The notes under the pieces are model-generated. The model did no database searches and had not been told where the DNA came from. It saw only the letters and a program-made list of their open reading frames with translations. Positions 1-8,760 of a stretch of 64,000 bases of DNA are shown here, one piece after another. The stretch's first letter is position 1. Each line of letters starts with the position of its first letter. Origin of the DNA: DASZUK01 sp963844575 (GTDB lineage: Bacteria; Actinomycetota; Acidimicrobiia; Acidimicrobiales; RAAP-2); the NCBI GenBank assembly GCA_963844575.1, contig CAWJOU010000005.1, forward strand, positions 2,480,001 through 2,544,000, in the 5' to 3' direction. The position numbers and the translations under genes were made by a program.

Positions 1-19
1 CACAGCGGAGGAACGCAGG

Positions 20-1201
20 ATGGACTTCGAGTTCTCGCCGGAGCAGACGGCCTTCGTCAAGGAGGTGGAGAGCTTCCTCGACGCCCACGACGATCCGGAC
101 GTCTTCGACGTGACCCGGGAGAACATGGCCCAGATCGTCGACACGCCGAAGCGCCGGGCCTTCATGGCCCAGATGGGCGAGCAGGGCTGGCTGGGGATGA
201 CCTGGCCGAAGGAGTACGGCGGAAAAGAGGGCGAGGGCGTCTACGAGTACCTGCTGAACGAGCAGCTCGCCGGCCGGGGCGGCCCGCAGATCGGCAAGGG
301 CGTCGGGATCATCGGCAAGACGATCATCCGCCACGGCAACGAGCGGCTGAAGCAGGAGTTCCTGCCGAAGATCCTCCGGAACGAGGTGGAGTTCGCGGTC
401 GGCTACTCCGAGCCGAACGCCGGCTCCGACGCGGCGTCGATGCAGCTGAAGGCGACCAAGGTCGACGGCGGCTGGGTGCTCAACGGCCAGAAGACGTGGA
501 CGACGTCCGCGCACTTCGCCGAGTGGTACTGGGTCGGCGCCCGCACCGACCCCGATGCGGCCAAGCATCACGGCATCACCCTCTTCCTGGTCCCGCTGGA
601 CCAGCCGAACATCACGATCAACGCCATCTGGACGATGGGCGACGAGCGGACGAACGAGGTCTACCTGGACGACGTGTTCGTCCCGGACGACTACGTCGTG
701 GGCGAGCTGAACCACGGGTTCCAGTACATCTCCGAGGCGCTCGACCTCGAGCGGTTCACGATGTTCACGTTCTCGCCGATCGCCCAGCGGCTCGACCTGC
801 TGATCGAGTACGTCAAGACGACCGTCCGCGACGGGGTGCCGCTGAAGGACGACCCGGTCATCCGCCGGCGGATCGCCCGGTTGGTCACCGAGGCCGAGGT
901 GGCCCGGGTGATGGGGTTCAAATTCGTCTTCGAGTCGGCCAAGGGCGGCGCGGCGCCGACGGCCGAGGCGTCCGAGTACAAGCTCTTCGCCACCGAGCTG
1001 TCCCGGCGGCTGGCCGACGCGTCCATGGACATCGGTGGGCCGGGCAGTCAGCTCCGGGTCAAGACCGAGGACGCGCCGATGCAGGGGCGGGCCGAGTCGA
1101 CGTACCGCTACACGGTCATCGACACCATCGGCGGCGGCGCCTCGGAGATCCAGAAGAACATCATCGCCCGCCGCAAGCTCGGGCTCCCGAAGAACTTCTA
1201 G
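20..1201 (+). CDS. acyl-CoA dehydrogenase family protein
   Basis: A 393-residue flavoprotein of the acyl-CoA dehydrogenase superfamily, expected to introduce a 2,3 double bond into an acyl-CoA using FAD. The family layout is visible: an N-terminal helical domain ending in GWLGMTWPKEYGG, a middle beta domain with GYSEPNAGSDAASMQ (flavin/substrate loop) and NGQKTWTT, and a C-terminal helical domain ending IGGGASEIQKNIIARR, the usual cofactor-binding tail. The ATG start follows a clear GGAGGA site. It opens an operon with a CoA-transferase, two MaoC-type genes and a second dehydrogenase, so it probably acts in breakdown of a branched, cyclic or steroid-like acid. Pairing with the second dehydrogenase as a heteromer is possible, as known for actinobacterial FadE pairs, but is inference. 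The substrate cannot be told from the sequence. Confidence 0.93.
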   Translation: MDFEFSPEQTAFVKEVESFLDAHDDPDVFDVTRENMAQIVDTPKRRAFMAQMGEQGWLGMTWPKEYGGKEGEGVYEYLLNEQLAGRGGPQIGKGVGIIGKTIIRHGNERLKQEFLPKILRNEVEFAVGYSEPNAGSDAASMQLKATKVDGGWVLNGQKTWTTSAHFAEWYWVGARTDPDAAKHHGITLFLVPLDQPNITINAIWTMGDERTNEVYLDDVFVPDDYVVGELNHGFQYISEALDLERFTMFTFSPIAQRLDLLIEYVKTTVRDGVPLKDDPVIRRRIARLVTEAEVARVMGFKFVFESAKGGAAPTAEASEYKLFATELSRRLADASMDIGGPGSQLRVKTEDAPMQGRAESTYRYTVIDTIGGGASEIQKNIIARRKLGLPKNF

Positions 1202-1207
1202 GTCGCC

Positions 1208-2443
1208 GTGCCCCCGGTTCCTCCCGCCGACGCAGCGGCCCACGTCGCCCCGCCGGGCCCCGGGCGCGCCGGGGTTAGCAACGCTGGCCCGCTGGCCGGC
1301 ACCACGGTGCTCGACCTGGCCAGCGTCGGCCCGGCCGCTCGCTGCACGCGGCTGCTGGCCGACTACGGCGCCGACGTGGTGAAGGTGGGCCCGGTGCCAG
1401 CGGCCGGCGCGGTCCAGATCGAACCGGCCTTCTACGCCTATAGCGGGCACCGCGGCATGCGGCGGGTGCTGGTCGACCTGAAGGCCGAGGAGGGGCGCCG
1501 GGCGTTCCTGGCCCTGGCCGCCGACGCCGACGTGGTGGTCGAGAGCTTCCGGCCGGGCGTCGTCGACCGGCTGGGCGTCGGCTACGAGGCGGTGCGGGCG
1601 GTCAACCCGGCGGTCGTCTACTGCTCGACCAGCGGCTACGGCCAGACCGGCCCGCGGGCCGGCTGGGCCGGCCACGACCTCGACTATCTCGGGATCGGAG
1701 GGTTCCTGGCGTCGAGCGGGCCCCGGGGCGACGGCGGCCCGCCGATCCCCGGCGCCACCGTCGCCGACGCGGCGGCGGGCGGGATGCACGCCGCGCTGGC
1801 CGTCGCCACCGCGCTGGCCGGGCGCCAGGCCACCGGGGAGGGCGCCTATCTCGACGTGTCGGTGGCCGACGGCGTGCTCTGGCTCATGTCGCTGGCGGTG
1901 GACGAGCACCTGGCCACCGGGACCGAGCCCGGTCCCGGGCACGACATCCTGACCGGCCGCTATGCCTGCTACGACACCTATCGGGCGGCCGACGGGCGGT
2001 GGCTGGCGGTCGGCGCGATCGAGCACAAGTTCTTCGCCAACCTCTGCCGGGCGCTCGGCTGCGAGCGGTGGGTCGACCACCAGCTCGACGACGAGGTGCA
2101 GGACGAGATCCGCGCCGACTTCGGGGCCGCGTTCGCCAGCCGCGACCGGGACGCCTGGGTGGCCGAGCTAGCCGGCGCCGACACCTGCGTGGCGCCGGTG
2201 CTGGCCGTGGCCGAGGTCGGCGACGACGAGCAGTTCGCCCATCGGGGCGCGGTCGTGGAGGCGGTGCACCCGACCCGCGGCGCCTTCCGCCAGGTGGCGC
2301 CGGTGCTAGCCGGCATGGGCCGTCCAGCCGGGCCGGTCCATCTGCCCGATCCGTCGGTGACCGACACGGAACTGCTGTTGAAGGCGGCCGGTGTCGACCC
2401 GTCGACCGTGGCCGAGTGGCGAGCGAAGGGAGCGATCGCGTGA
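1208..2443 (+). CDS. CaiB/BaiF family (class III) CoA-transferase
   Basis: A 411-residue member of the class III CoA-transferase family, which moves CoA between carboxylic acids or racemises 2-methylacyl-CoA. The N-terminus has the family signature LAGTTVLDLASVGPAARCTR followed by LLADYGADVVKV. The GHDLDY motif near residue 157 holds the Asp that forms the acyl-anhydride intermediate in characterised members. The GTG start lies 6 nt after the preceding stop. The first 25 residues are Pro/Ala-rich and not conserved, so a later start is possible. Its stop overlaps the GTG of the next gene. In this operon it most likely activates the substrate acid to its CoA thioester. Confidence 0.92.
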   Translation: MPPVPPADAAAHVAPPGPGRAGVSNAGPLAGTTVLDLASVGPAARCTRLLADYGADVVKVGPVPAAGAVQIEPAFYAYSGHRGMRRVLVDLKAEEGRRAFLALAADADVVVESFRPGVVDRLGVGYEAVRAVNPAVVYCSTSGYGQTGPRAGWAGHDLDYLGIGGFLASSGPRGDGGPPIPGATVADAAAGGMHAALAVATALAGRQATGEGAYLDVSVADGVLWLMSLAVDEHLATGTEPGPGHDILTGRYACYDTYRAADGRWLAVGAIEHKFFANLCRALGCERWVDHQLDDEVQDEIRADFGAAFASRDRDAWVAELAGADTCVAPVLAVAEVGDDEQFAHRGAVVEAVHPTRGAFRQVAPVLAGMGRPAGPVHLPDPSVTDTELLLKAAGVDPSTVAEWRAKGAIA

Positions 2444-2952
2444 GCAATGACCCGCTCGCCGAGGTCCAGGCGTTGATCGGCGTCGAGCAGTACCCGACGA
2501 CCGGCGAGTTCCCGGTCGAGCAGGGCTACATCTGGACGACCTGCGCGTCGGTGGAGAACGGCAACCCGCTCTTCTGGGACGACGACGTGGCGGCGGAGAT
2601 CACCGATGGGCCGATCACCCCGCCGACCATGCTGTCGGTGTGGTTCCGCCCCCACCGCTGGGCGCCGGGGCGGACCGAGGAGGCGCTGGCCTTGCAGGTG
2701 CACTTCGATCTCAAGGCGCGCTTCGAGCTGCCCGAGGCGGTCATGACCGACAACACCGTCACCTTCTACGACCCGGTCCGACCGGGGGACCGGCTCCGGA
2801 CCCACCAGGTGCTGCGTTCGGTGAGCGACGAGAAGACGACCCGGCTGGGCACCGGCCGGTTCTGGGTGATCGACGTCATCTACCACAACCAGCACGACCA
2901 GCTGGTAGGCGTGGAGTCCTACACCGGCTTCGGCTACCGGCGGGCCGCATGA
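2440..2952 (+). CDS. MaoC-like dehydratase subunit (FAS1-like N-terminal type)
   Basis: A 170-residue hot-dog-fold protein of the MaoC/FAS1-like dehydratase type, starting at a GTG that overlaps the previous stop (GTGA). Recognisable stretches are FWDDDVAAEITDGPITPPTM and TFYDPVRPGDRLRT, typical of the half that lacks the catalytic Asp/His pair. Such half-size proteins work as heterodimers with a catalytic MaoC half, as in ChsH1-ChsH2 of cholesterol side-chain degradation. The next gene, joined by an ATGA overlap, is the obvious partner. The expected reaction is hydration of an enoyl-CoA made by the flanking dehydrogenases. Confidence 0.85.
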   Translation: MSNDPLAEVQALIGVEQYPTTGEFPVEQGYIWTTCASVENGNPLFWDDDVAAEITDGPITPPTMLSVWFRPHRWAPGRTEEALALQVHFDLKARFELPEAVMTDNTVTFYDPVRPGDRLRTHQVLRSVSDEKTTRLGTGRFWVIDVIYHNQHDQLVGVESYTGFGYRRAA

Positions 2953-3428
2953 CCGCGCCCCGGCTCCTCTGGGGCGACGTGGCCGCCGGCGACGCCGTAC
3001 CCGAGCTGCGTTACGACGTCACCGCGACGACGGTGGTGCTCGGCGCGCTGGCCAGCCGGGACTGGCGACCGATGCACCACGACAAGGACTTCGCGGTCGA
3101 GCGCAACGGCACCCGCGACATCTTCCTCAACACGCCGAACCAGGCCGCGTGGTTCGAGCGGTACCTCACCGACTGGACCGGTCCCCACGGCCGCCTGGGC
3201 CAGGTGACGTTCCGCATGAAGGGCTCGGTGTTCCCGGGCGACACCATGGTGCTCACGGGCACGGTGGAGGAGACCGAGGTGGACGAGGCCGGCTGCGGGT
3301 GGGTGGCGGTGGCCATCGAGCTGGCGGTGGACGGCGACGTCAAGACGACCTGTAGCGCCCGCGTCGCGGTGCCGCAGACGACCGACGACAACCCCTGGGC
3401 TCGCCGGGGTGACCAGTGGCGACCCTGA
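2949..3428 (+). CDS. MaoC-like dehydratase subunit (catalytic half)
   Basis: A 159-residue hot-dog protein whose ATG overlaps the stop of the preceding MaoC-like gene. Near residues 34-48 it has SRDWRPMHHDKDFAV, the position where MaoC hydratases carry the Asp-x4-His hydratase motif. FRMKGSVFPGDTMVLTGTV further on is also typical of the fold. It is presumably the catalytic partner of the preceding half-protein in a heterodimeric enoyl-CoA hydratase. The overlap and shared operon argue for stoichiometric expression. Substrate unknown. Confidence 0.85.
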   Translation: MTAPRLLWGDVAAGDAVPELRYDVTATTVVLGALASRDWRPMHHDKDFAVERNGTRDIFLNTPNQAAWFERYLTDWTGPHGRLGQVTFRMKGSVFPGDTMVLTGTVEETEVDEAGCGWVAVAIELAVDGDVKTTCSARVAVPQTTDDNPWARRGDQWRP

Positions 3429-3447
3429 ACCGGAGGTGACCTGACCC

Positions 3448-4581
3448 GTGCTGGACCTGGACTTCAGTCCCGAACAGGAGATGCTGCGGGAGACCGTGCG
3501 CGACGTGCTGGCGAAGCACTGCCCGCTGTCGGTCGTGCGCGAGATGGAGGACGACCCTGTCGGCTACCCGCCGGAGCTCTGGCGCCAGCTGGGCGAGCTC
3601 GACCTGATCGGCCTGCTGCTGCCCGAGGAGTGGGGCGGATCGGGCATGACGCTGGTCGAGGGCGTCGCCCTCTATCAGGAGCTCGGCCGGGCCCTGGCGC
3701 CGACGCCGCACTTCGTGAGCGCCGTGCTGTCGGGCGGCGTCCTCGCCGCGGCCGGCAACGACGAGCAGAAGGCCGCGTGGTTGCCGGGGATCGTCTCGGG
3801 TGGCGCCGTCCTCACCCCGGCGTGGCTCGAGCCGGAGAACGGGTTCAGCCCGCTCGGGGTACAGGCGCGGGCGGTGCCGGCCGGCGACGGCTTCTCGATC
3901 AGCGGGGTGAAGCGGCACGTCGCGTTCGCCGCCGCGGCCGACCGCCTGGTGGTCCTGGCCCGGACCGGCGACCAGCCGACCGACGTCGACCTCTTCCTGG
4001 TGGACCCGGCCGCCGCCGGCGTCACGCTCACCCAGCGGTTCTCGATCGCCTCGGACACCCAGTACGACGTGGTGCTGGAGGATGTCGCCGCCGACCGGAT
4101 CGGGCCTGATCACACCGGCGCTGGCGGCTCGGGCTGGGCGACGTGGCAGCAGGTACTGGACGACGGGCTTGTGCTGCTGGCCGCCCAGGCGATCGGGGGC
4201 GCCCGCTACGCTCTGGAGATCACCGTCCAGTACGCCAAAGACCGCCAGCAGTTCGACAAGCCGCTCGGCGCGTTCCAGGCGATCGCCCACTACCTGGCCG
4301 ACGCGGTGACCGCGGTCGACGGGGGCGAGCAGCTGGTGCACGAGGCGGCGTGGGCCGGGGCCAGCGGGCGCCCGGTCGACCGGCTGGCGCCGATGGCCAA
4401 GCTCTTCGCCGGCCAGACCTTCCGCGACGTGACCGCCATGGCCCAACAGGTGTTCGGCGGGATCGGGTTCACCCTGGAGTTCGACATCCAGCTCTACTTC
4501 CGCCGAGCCAAGCAGCAGCAGCTCAACTGGTCGGACACCGGCGCGCTGGAGGAAAAGGTGGCCGTCGCCGTCCTCGACTGA
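3448..4581 (+). CDS. acyl-CoA dehydrogenase family protein
   Basis: A second acyl-CoA dehydrogenase, 377 residues, starting at GTG 19 nt after the MaoC gene behind an AGGTGA-like site. It has the N-terminal LLPEEWGGSGMT segment. The middle domain is less conserved than in the first dehydrogenase: TPAWLEP stands where GYSEPNAGSD is normally found. The C-terminal part has QFDKPLGAFQAIAH and QQVFGGIGFTLEFDI. The usual catalytic Glu region is not obvious, as in the non-catalytic subunits of heteromeric FadE complexes. Together with the first gene it could form an alpha2beta2 dehydrogenase, which is inference. It ends the operon; a convergent gene follows. Confidence 0.9.
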   Translation: MLDLDFSPEQEMLRETVRDVLAKHCPLSVVREMEDDPVGYPPELWRQLGELDLIGLLLPEEWGGSGMTLVEGVALYQELGRALAPTPHFVSAVLSGGVLAAAGNDEQKAAWLPGIVSGGAVLTPAWLEPENGFSPLGVQARAVPAGDGFSISGVKRHVAFAAAADRLVVLARTGDQPTDVDLFLVDPAAAGVTLTQRFSIASDTQYDVVLEDVAADRIGPDHTGAGGSGWATWQQVLDDGLVLLAAQAIGGARYALEITVQYAKDRQQFDKPLGAFQAIAHYLADAVTAVDGGEQLVHEAAWAGASGRPVDRLAPMAKLFAGQTFRDVTAMAQQVFGGIGFTLEFDIQLYFRRAKQQQLNWSDTGALEEKVAVAVLD

Positions 4582-4648
4582 CGGTGCCGGCCGGACGCCA
4601 CCGCGGTGGCCCCGCTCGCTCGTCACCTCCGGTGAGGAGTGGCCGGTC

Positions 4649-5260
4649 CTACCCCTCGATCGTGCCGTAAGTGGGCACACCGGCGGTCTCGTAGGTGAGG
4701 TGGAGCGTGCCGCTCGGGTAGGTGACCGATTCGGCGAGGCGCAGCGCCGTGGGCACGGTCCCGTCGGCGAACACCTGCTTGCCGCGCCCGAGCAGCAGCG
4801 GGTACACCCACAGGTTCAGCCGGTCGACGAGGCCGAAGCGCAGCAGAGACTGCAAGAGGTCGAGACTGCCGATGACGTGGACCTCGTCATGGCGCCCCTT
4901 GAGGGCGGTGATGCTCTCGGCGAGGTCGTCGACGACGAGCGTCGACCCCTCCCAGGCGAGCGGGCCAGCGAGCGTGCGGCTGGCCACGTACTTGGGGACG
5001 CGGTTGAGCAAGCTGGTGAACGGGCTCTCCGGCGAAGCGCTCGGCCAATAGTCGGCAAAGATCTCGTAGGTCCGTCGGCCGAGAAGTAGGGCGTCCATGC
5101 TGCTGGCCTGCTCGAACACGACACCGCCGGTCTCCTGGTGCCGCAGTGGCGCCTGCCATCCGCCGTGCGTAAAGCCACCGTCGCGGTCCTCGTCAGGCCC
5201 TCCCGGCGCCTGAGCTACCCCGTCGAGGGTCACGAACTCCGTCACGATGAGCTTGCCCAT
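4649..5260 (-). CDS. dihydrofolate reductase family protein (RibD C-terminal-like)
   Basis: A 203-residue reductase of the RibD-C/YwjB type, a DHFR-fold family that uses NAD(P)H on pterin- or pyrimidine-like substrates. Visible hallmarks are the start GKLIVTEFVTLDGVAQAPGG, DALLLGRRTYEIFADYWP, HVIGSLDLLQSLLRFGLVD and the C-terminal YPLLLGRGKQVF. These follow the fold order, and the length is normal. It stands alone and converges on the preceding catabolic operon. The 67-nt gap holds an 8-bp palindromic element (GCCACCGCGGTGGC) that could stop transcription. The physiological substrate of this subfamily is generally unknown. Confidence 0.88.
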   Translation of the reverse strand: MGKLIVTEFVTLDGVAQAPGGPDEDRDGGFTHGGWQAPLRHQETGGVVFEQASSMDALLLGRRTYEIFADYWPSASPESPFTSLLNRVPKYVASRTLAGPLAWEGSTLVVDDLAESITALKGRHDEVHVIGSLDLLQSLLRFGLVDRLNLWVYPLLLGRGKQVFADGTVPTALRLAESVTYPSGTLHLTYETAGVPTYGTIEG

Positions 5261-5335
5261 GGTGTGCTCCTCTAGTCGTGAGCCGATCGGCGTCCAGCCA
5301 GGCGGATCGGTCTCTCGTACGCCGGGCCGGCGAAC

Positions 5336-7609
5336 TTAGCGGTCCGAGAACGCGGCCGCCGGCGGGGCCGTCCGCCACCGCCCGGACCGGACCAGGTAGC
5401 GGACCGCCGGCCGTCGCAGCACCCGGGCGAGCCGTCGGGCGGCGTGCTCGGCCATGGCGGCCTCGTCGGGCGACAGCGGTCGCGGGTCGTAGGCGGACCG
5501 TTCGACGAGGACGGCCAGCGCCCGCAGCCCGCCGAGGGCAGCCACCAGGTCGTTGCCGAGCCGCGGGCTGATCGGTAGTCGGCCGGTCGGCGGCTGGGTT
5601 GGCGGCCCGGCGCGGCCCGGAGGTCGCGTCACCGCCAGGGCGCTTGCCAGCAGCTGGCGGGCGTGGGCCGACGGCGAGCAGCCGGGCGTCCGGCCCAGCC
5701 GGGCCCGCCGGAGCGACCGCTCGGCCCGGCGATAGGCGGCCTGGGCCCGAACGGCCGGCCCCTGACGCCGTCGCCGGCGTCGCCGCCAGGCCAGGACCCC
5801 GACCGCGGCGGCGACAGCCAGGACGACCGCCAGGACGGTGACCGTCACCACCGACGGGCCACCCGCCGGCTGGCTAACCGGGGTGACCGATCCCGAGGCA
5901 CCCGTGGCCGGGGAGATGGTGCTGGGCGGGACCGTGGTGGGCACCGTCGACGGGACGGCAGATGTCGACGGACCGGTCGGTGGGACGGTCGTCGAGACGC
6001 CGGTCGGCCCGATGACGCCGTCGGGCGCGACCGACCCTCCGGGAACGGCGGGCGTCGGCTCGAACGACACCCAGACGCCGCCGAGGTAGACCTGCGGCCA
6101 GGCGTGGGCGTCGGCGCCGGTCACGATCGTCCGGCCGGATTCGGTCGGCCGGCCGGCGGTGAAGCCGACGGCCACCCGGGTCGGCAGGCCGAGCGAGCGG
6201 GCCATGACGGCGAACGCGCCGGCGAACGACTGGCAGCTGCCCGACCGGCTGACGGTTAGGAAGTACACGAGCGGGTCCGTCCCGGTCGGCGCGGCCGGCG
6301 GGGTGAGCGTGTAGCGAAACGGGCCCGACCGGAACCAGTCGACGAGCGCCTCGGCCTGCCCCAGCCGCGTGGTCGCCGCCGCGGTCACCGAGCGGGCCAG
6401 GCCACTCACCACCGAGGAAATCGGCGGCAGCGACCGGTACGGGGCCAGCTGCGCGGGGCTGGCGGCGCCGGTACCGGCCGGCAGGGCCGTCGCCGACACC
6501 GTCGCCGCCTCGACCGCGTAGTCGGTCGCCCGGCCCTGGTCGACCAGGCCGATGCCTGGGATCACCGCCGGTGACTGTCCGGTCGCCGCCTGGTCGGTCG
6601 TCGCCGACAGGACCGCGGTCGTGGTCGTCGGCGCCGGCAGGAGGTGGGTGCGGAGGGCGGCGAGTTGGACCGTCGCCCGGTACGGCCGCCCGGCCCCCGT
6701 CGGCACAGTTGTCGTCAGTGGGTCGATATCCGGCTGCGACGACCCGGCCAGCGCCGCCCGGGTGGCCGCGTCGGCCTGCCAGGCGGTCCCGTTCCATGTC
6801 GTCAACGACGCCACCTGCCAGTAGGTCGGGAGGGGGCTCTCGCCGGAGAACAGGACCGTGGCCGCGTCCCTTCGCTCCACCCCCACCAGCTCGGTGGCGA
6901 GGACCAGGCCGCTGACCGACACCGCCGCGCTGGCCCCCGCCGGCGAGCTGCCGCCCCCGGTCGAGCCGGCGACGGCGTTGTGGTTGGCCAGCAGGGGCAG
7001 CCCCACGGCGACGGCCATGGCCGCGGCCAGCGCGCCGATGGCCAGCGTGCCGGCCGCCCGTCGGTGGTCGGCCAGGGCGACGGCCGCGGCCAGTACATAG
7101 GCGCCGGCAACCGCGGCGCACCAGAACCCCGGCCGGGCGGCCGATGCGCCGACGACCAGCGCCAACGACGGCAGCAGGGCCACGGCCGTCCGGCCGGGGC
7201 GCCCGCCGCCGAGGATCGTCCGACCGGCCACGCCGGCGGCGCCGGTGACGACGGAACCGAGGAGGATCGCCCCGGCCACCGCGGGCACCGGGATGGCCCA
7301 CGACACCTGCAGTGAGCCGTGCGGACCGTTGATGGCGGCGGCCCAACCCCCGGCCACTGCGAGAACGGCGATCGCGCCCAGTGGCGCGGCCAGCACCGGC
7401 CCGGTCCGCTGGCGGGTCAGGTGGAGGAACGCGGCCGGGATGGCAAAGCCGACGACGGCCGTCACCAGGAACGGCGCGGCGGCCGGTCCGCCGAAGCCGC
7501 CGGCCATCAGCTCGACCAGGGCGGCCGCGCCGACGAGGGTGGCCGCGAGGACGCCAGCCGCGGCGACCGGTGCGGGGCCGGGCCGGGCTGAACCGGTCCG
7601 GGCGGTCAT
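5336..7609 (-). CDS. TgpA-like membrane transglutaminase (DUF3488/DUF4129)
   Basis: A 757-residue membrane protein of the TgpA type. The N-terminal third has about six hydrophobic segments, followed by an extracellular domain and a transglutaminase-like core. GSCQSFAGAFAVMARSLGLP supplies the nucleophilic Cys and TGADAHAWPQVY the His. The third triad position reads FEPTP, with Glu where FDPTP is common. A Pro/Thr/Ser linker, a further membrane helix and a basic C-terminal DUF4129-like tail follow. Its ATG overlaps the stop of the DUF58 gene, so it is the last gene of a MoxR-DUF58-TgpA operon. The operon type is widespread in actinobacteria; a role in envelope protein processing is inferred. 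Confidence 0.88.
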   Translation of the reverse strand: MTARTGSARPGPAPVAAAGVLAATLVGAAALVELMAGGFGGPAAAPFLVTAVVGFAIPAAFLHLTRQRTGPVLAAPLGAIAVLAVAGGWAAAINGPHGSLQVSWAIPVPAVAGAILLGSVVTGAAGVAGRTILGGGRPGRTAVALLPSLALVVGASAARPGFWCAAVAGAYVLAAAVALADHRRAAGTLAIGALAAAMAVAVGLPLLANHNAVAGSTGGGSSPAGASAAVSVSGLVLATELVGVERRDAATVLFSGESPLPTYWQVASLTTWNGTAWQADAATRAALAGSSQPDIDPLTTTVPTGAGRPYRATVQLAALRTHLLPAPTTTTAVLSATTDQAATGQSPAVIPGIGLVDQGRATDYAVEAATVSATALPAGTGAASPAQLAPYRSLPPISSVVSGLARSVTAAATTRLGQAEALVDWFRSGPFRYTLTPPAAPTGTDPLVYFLTVSRSGSCQSFAGAFAVMARSLGLPTRVAVGFTAGRPTESGRTIVTGADAHAWPQVYLGGVWVSFEPTPAVPGGSVAPDGVIGPTGVSTTVPPTGPSTSAVPSTVPTTVPPSTISPATGASGSVTPVSQPAGGPSVVTVTVLAVVLAVAAAVGVLAWRRRRRRRQGPAVRAQAAYRRAERSLRRARLGRTPGCSPSAHARQLLASALAVTRPPGRAGPPTQPPTGRLPISPRLGNDLVAALGGLRALAVLVERSAYDPRPLSPDEAAMAEHAARRLARVLRRPAVRYLVRSGRWRTAPPAAAFSDR

Positions 7610-8760
7610 CGGACGACGACCACCTGGGCCGGTGGGAACCGGTCGGCCGGCGGCCGGGCGGCGCCGGTGGCGGTCGTCAGGATCACCGCCTCGACCCCTT
7701 CCCCGACCGCCAGTCCTCCCATGGGCCCCGGTCCGGGCGGGCGGCGGGGGACCAGCCCGGCCACGAACGTCCGGGCGAGGATCGGTCCGTCGGCGGTGGC
7801 CGGCACGGCGACCGACCGTCCGGACAGGGTGGCCAGCGTCACCGGCGTGCCGGCCTCGACCGACCGGTCGACCAGGGCGAGCGCCGCGGCCAGGGTGGCC
7901 TCGAAGTCGGCGGGACGGTGGACGCCGGCCCGGTCGTCGATGACCAGGCGGACCGCCGGCCTCGCCGGCTCGGGGTCGAAGCAGCGGACGAGTAGCCGGT
8001 CATAGAGGGCCAACGACGGCCAGTGCAGCCGGTGCAGCCGGTCGCCCGGCCGGTACGGACGGAGCCCGGAGAGCTCACCGGTGCCGTCCGTCGGGCCGGT
8101 CGGGGCAACGGCCGAGACCGCGGCCAGATCGACCGTGAGCCGGTCGGGCGCGGTCGCGGCCGCCGGAGGCCACGGCAGGCCGGCCGGGAGGGCCGGCACG
8201 GGGTGGACGACGACCGTCGCCGCGTCCACGGTGCCGACGGCCGCACCGAACAGGCCGAGCGGGTCGTGCACCCAGACCCGGCTGGGCGGCAGGCCGAGGA
8301 TGCCCCGCCGCCGGGTGGGCACGGGCCACGTCGCGTCCCCGTCGGGCGGCAGCCGGACGACCGATCCGACGCCGGGGGCCAGCCACCGCCGGCCGGTGCG
8401 CCGAGCCGGGGGAATCGCCCCGCGTCCTCGGCGCCACCGGCGGTCCGGCCGCTCGGCGCCGATCGACGGGGCCGGTCGGCGCCGGGGAGCCCCGCCGCCG
8501 GCGACGGCCACCCGGACCGCCAGTACCGCCGGGGTGCCGACCGGTAACACCGGGGGGCTGGGGTCGACGACGACCCGGATATCGCCGGCCCGCCGGGCTT
8601 GGCCCAAGGCCAGCAGCGGACCGGCCAGCAGGACGGTGCCGACGGCGACGAGCAGCGGCAGCAGCCCGAACCAGCCGACAATCGTCGCGACGATCGTCGC
8701 CACGACGAAGGCGCCGAACAGGGCCAACCCCCGGGCCGTGGGGGTGACCGCCGCGGTCAC
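7606..8760 (-). CDS. DUF58 domain-containing protein
   Basis: A 384-residue DUF58 protein. I place the start at GTG 8760, which overlaps the stop of the MoxR gene (GTGA). It has two N-terminal transmembrane helices (about residues 13-55) and then a soluble part containing LRPYRPGDRLHRLHWPSLAL, the DUF58 signature. A VWA-like C-terminal region follows. DUF58 proteins occur with MoxR ATPases and are thought to be substrates or adaptors of the MoxR chaperone. Its stop overlaps the ATG of the TgpA gene, so the three are translationally coupled. Confidence 0.88.
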   Translation of the reverse strand: MTAAVTPTARGLALFGAFVVATIVATIVGWFGLLPLLVAVGTVLLAGPLLALGQARRAGDIRVVVDPSPPVLPVGTPAVLAVRVAVAGGGAPRRRPAPSIGAERPDRRWRRGRGAIPPARRTGRRWLAPGVGSVVRLPPDGDATWPVPTRRRGILGLPPSRVWVHDPLGLFGAAVGTVDAATVVVHPVPALPAGLPWPPAAATAPDRLTVDLAAVSAVAPTGPTDGTGELSGLRPYRPGDRLHRLHWPSLALYDRLLVRCFDPEPARPAVRLVIDDRAGVHRPADFEATLAAALALVDRSVEAGTPVTLATLSGRSVAVPATADGPILARTFVAGLVPRRPPGPGPMGGLAVGEGVEAVILTTATGAARPPADRFPPAQVVVVR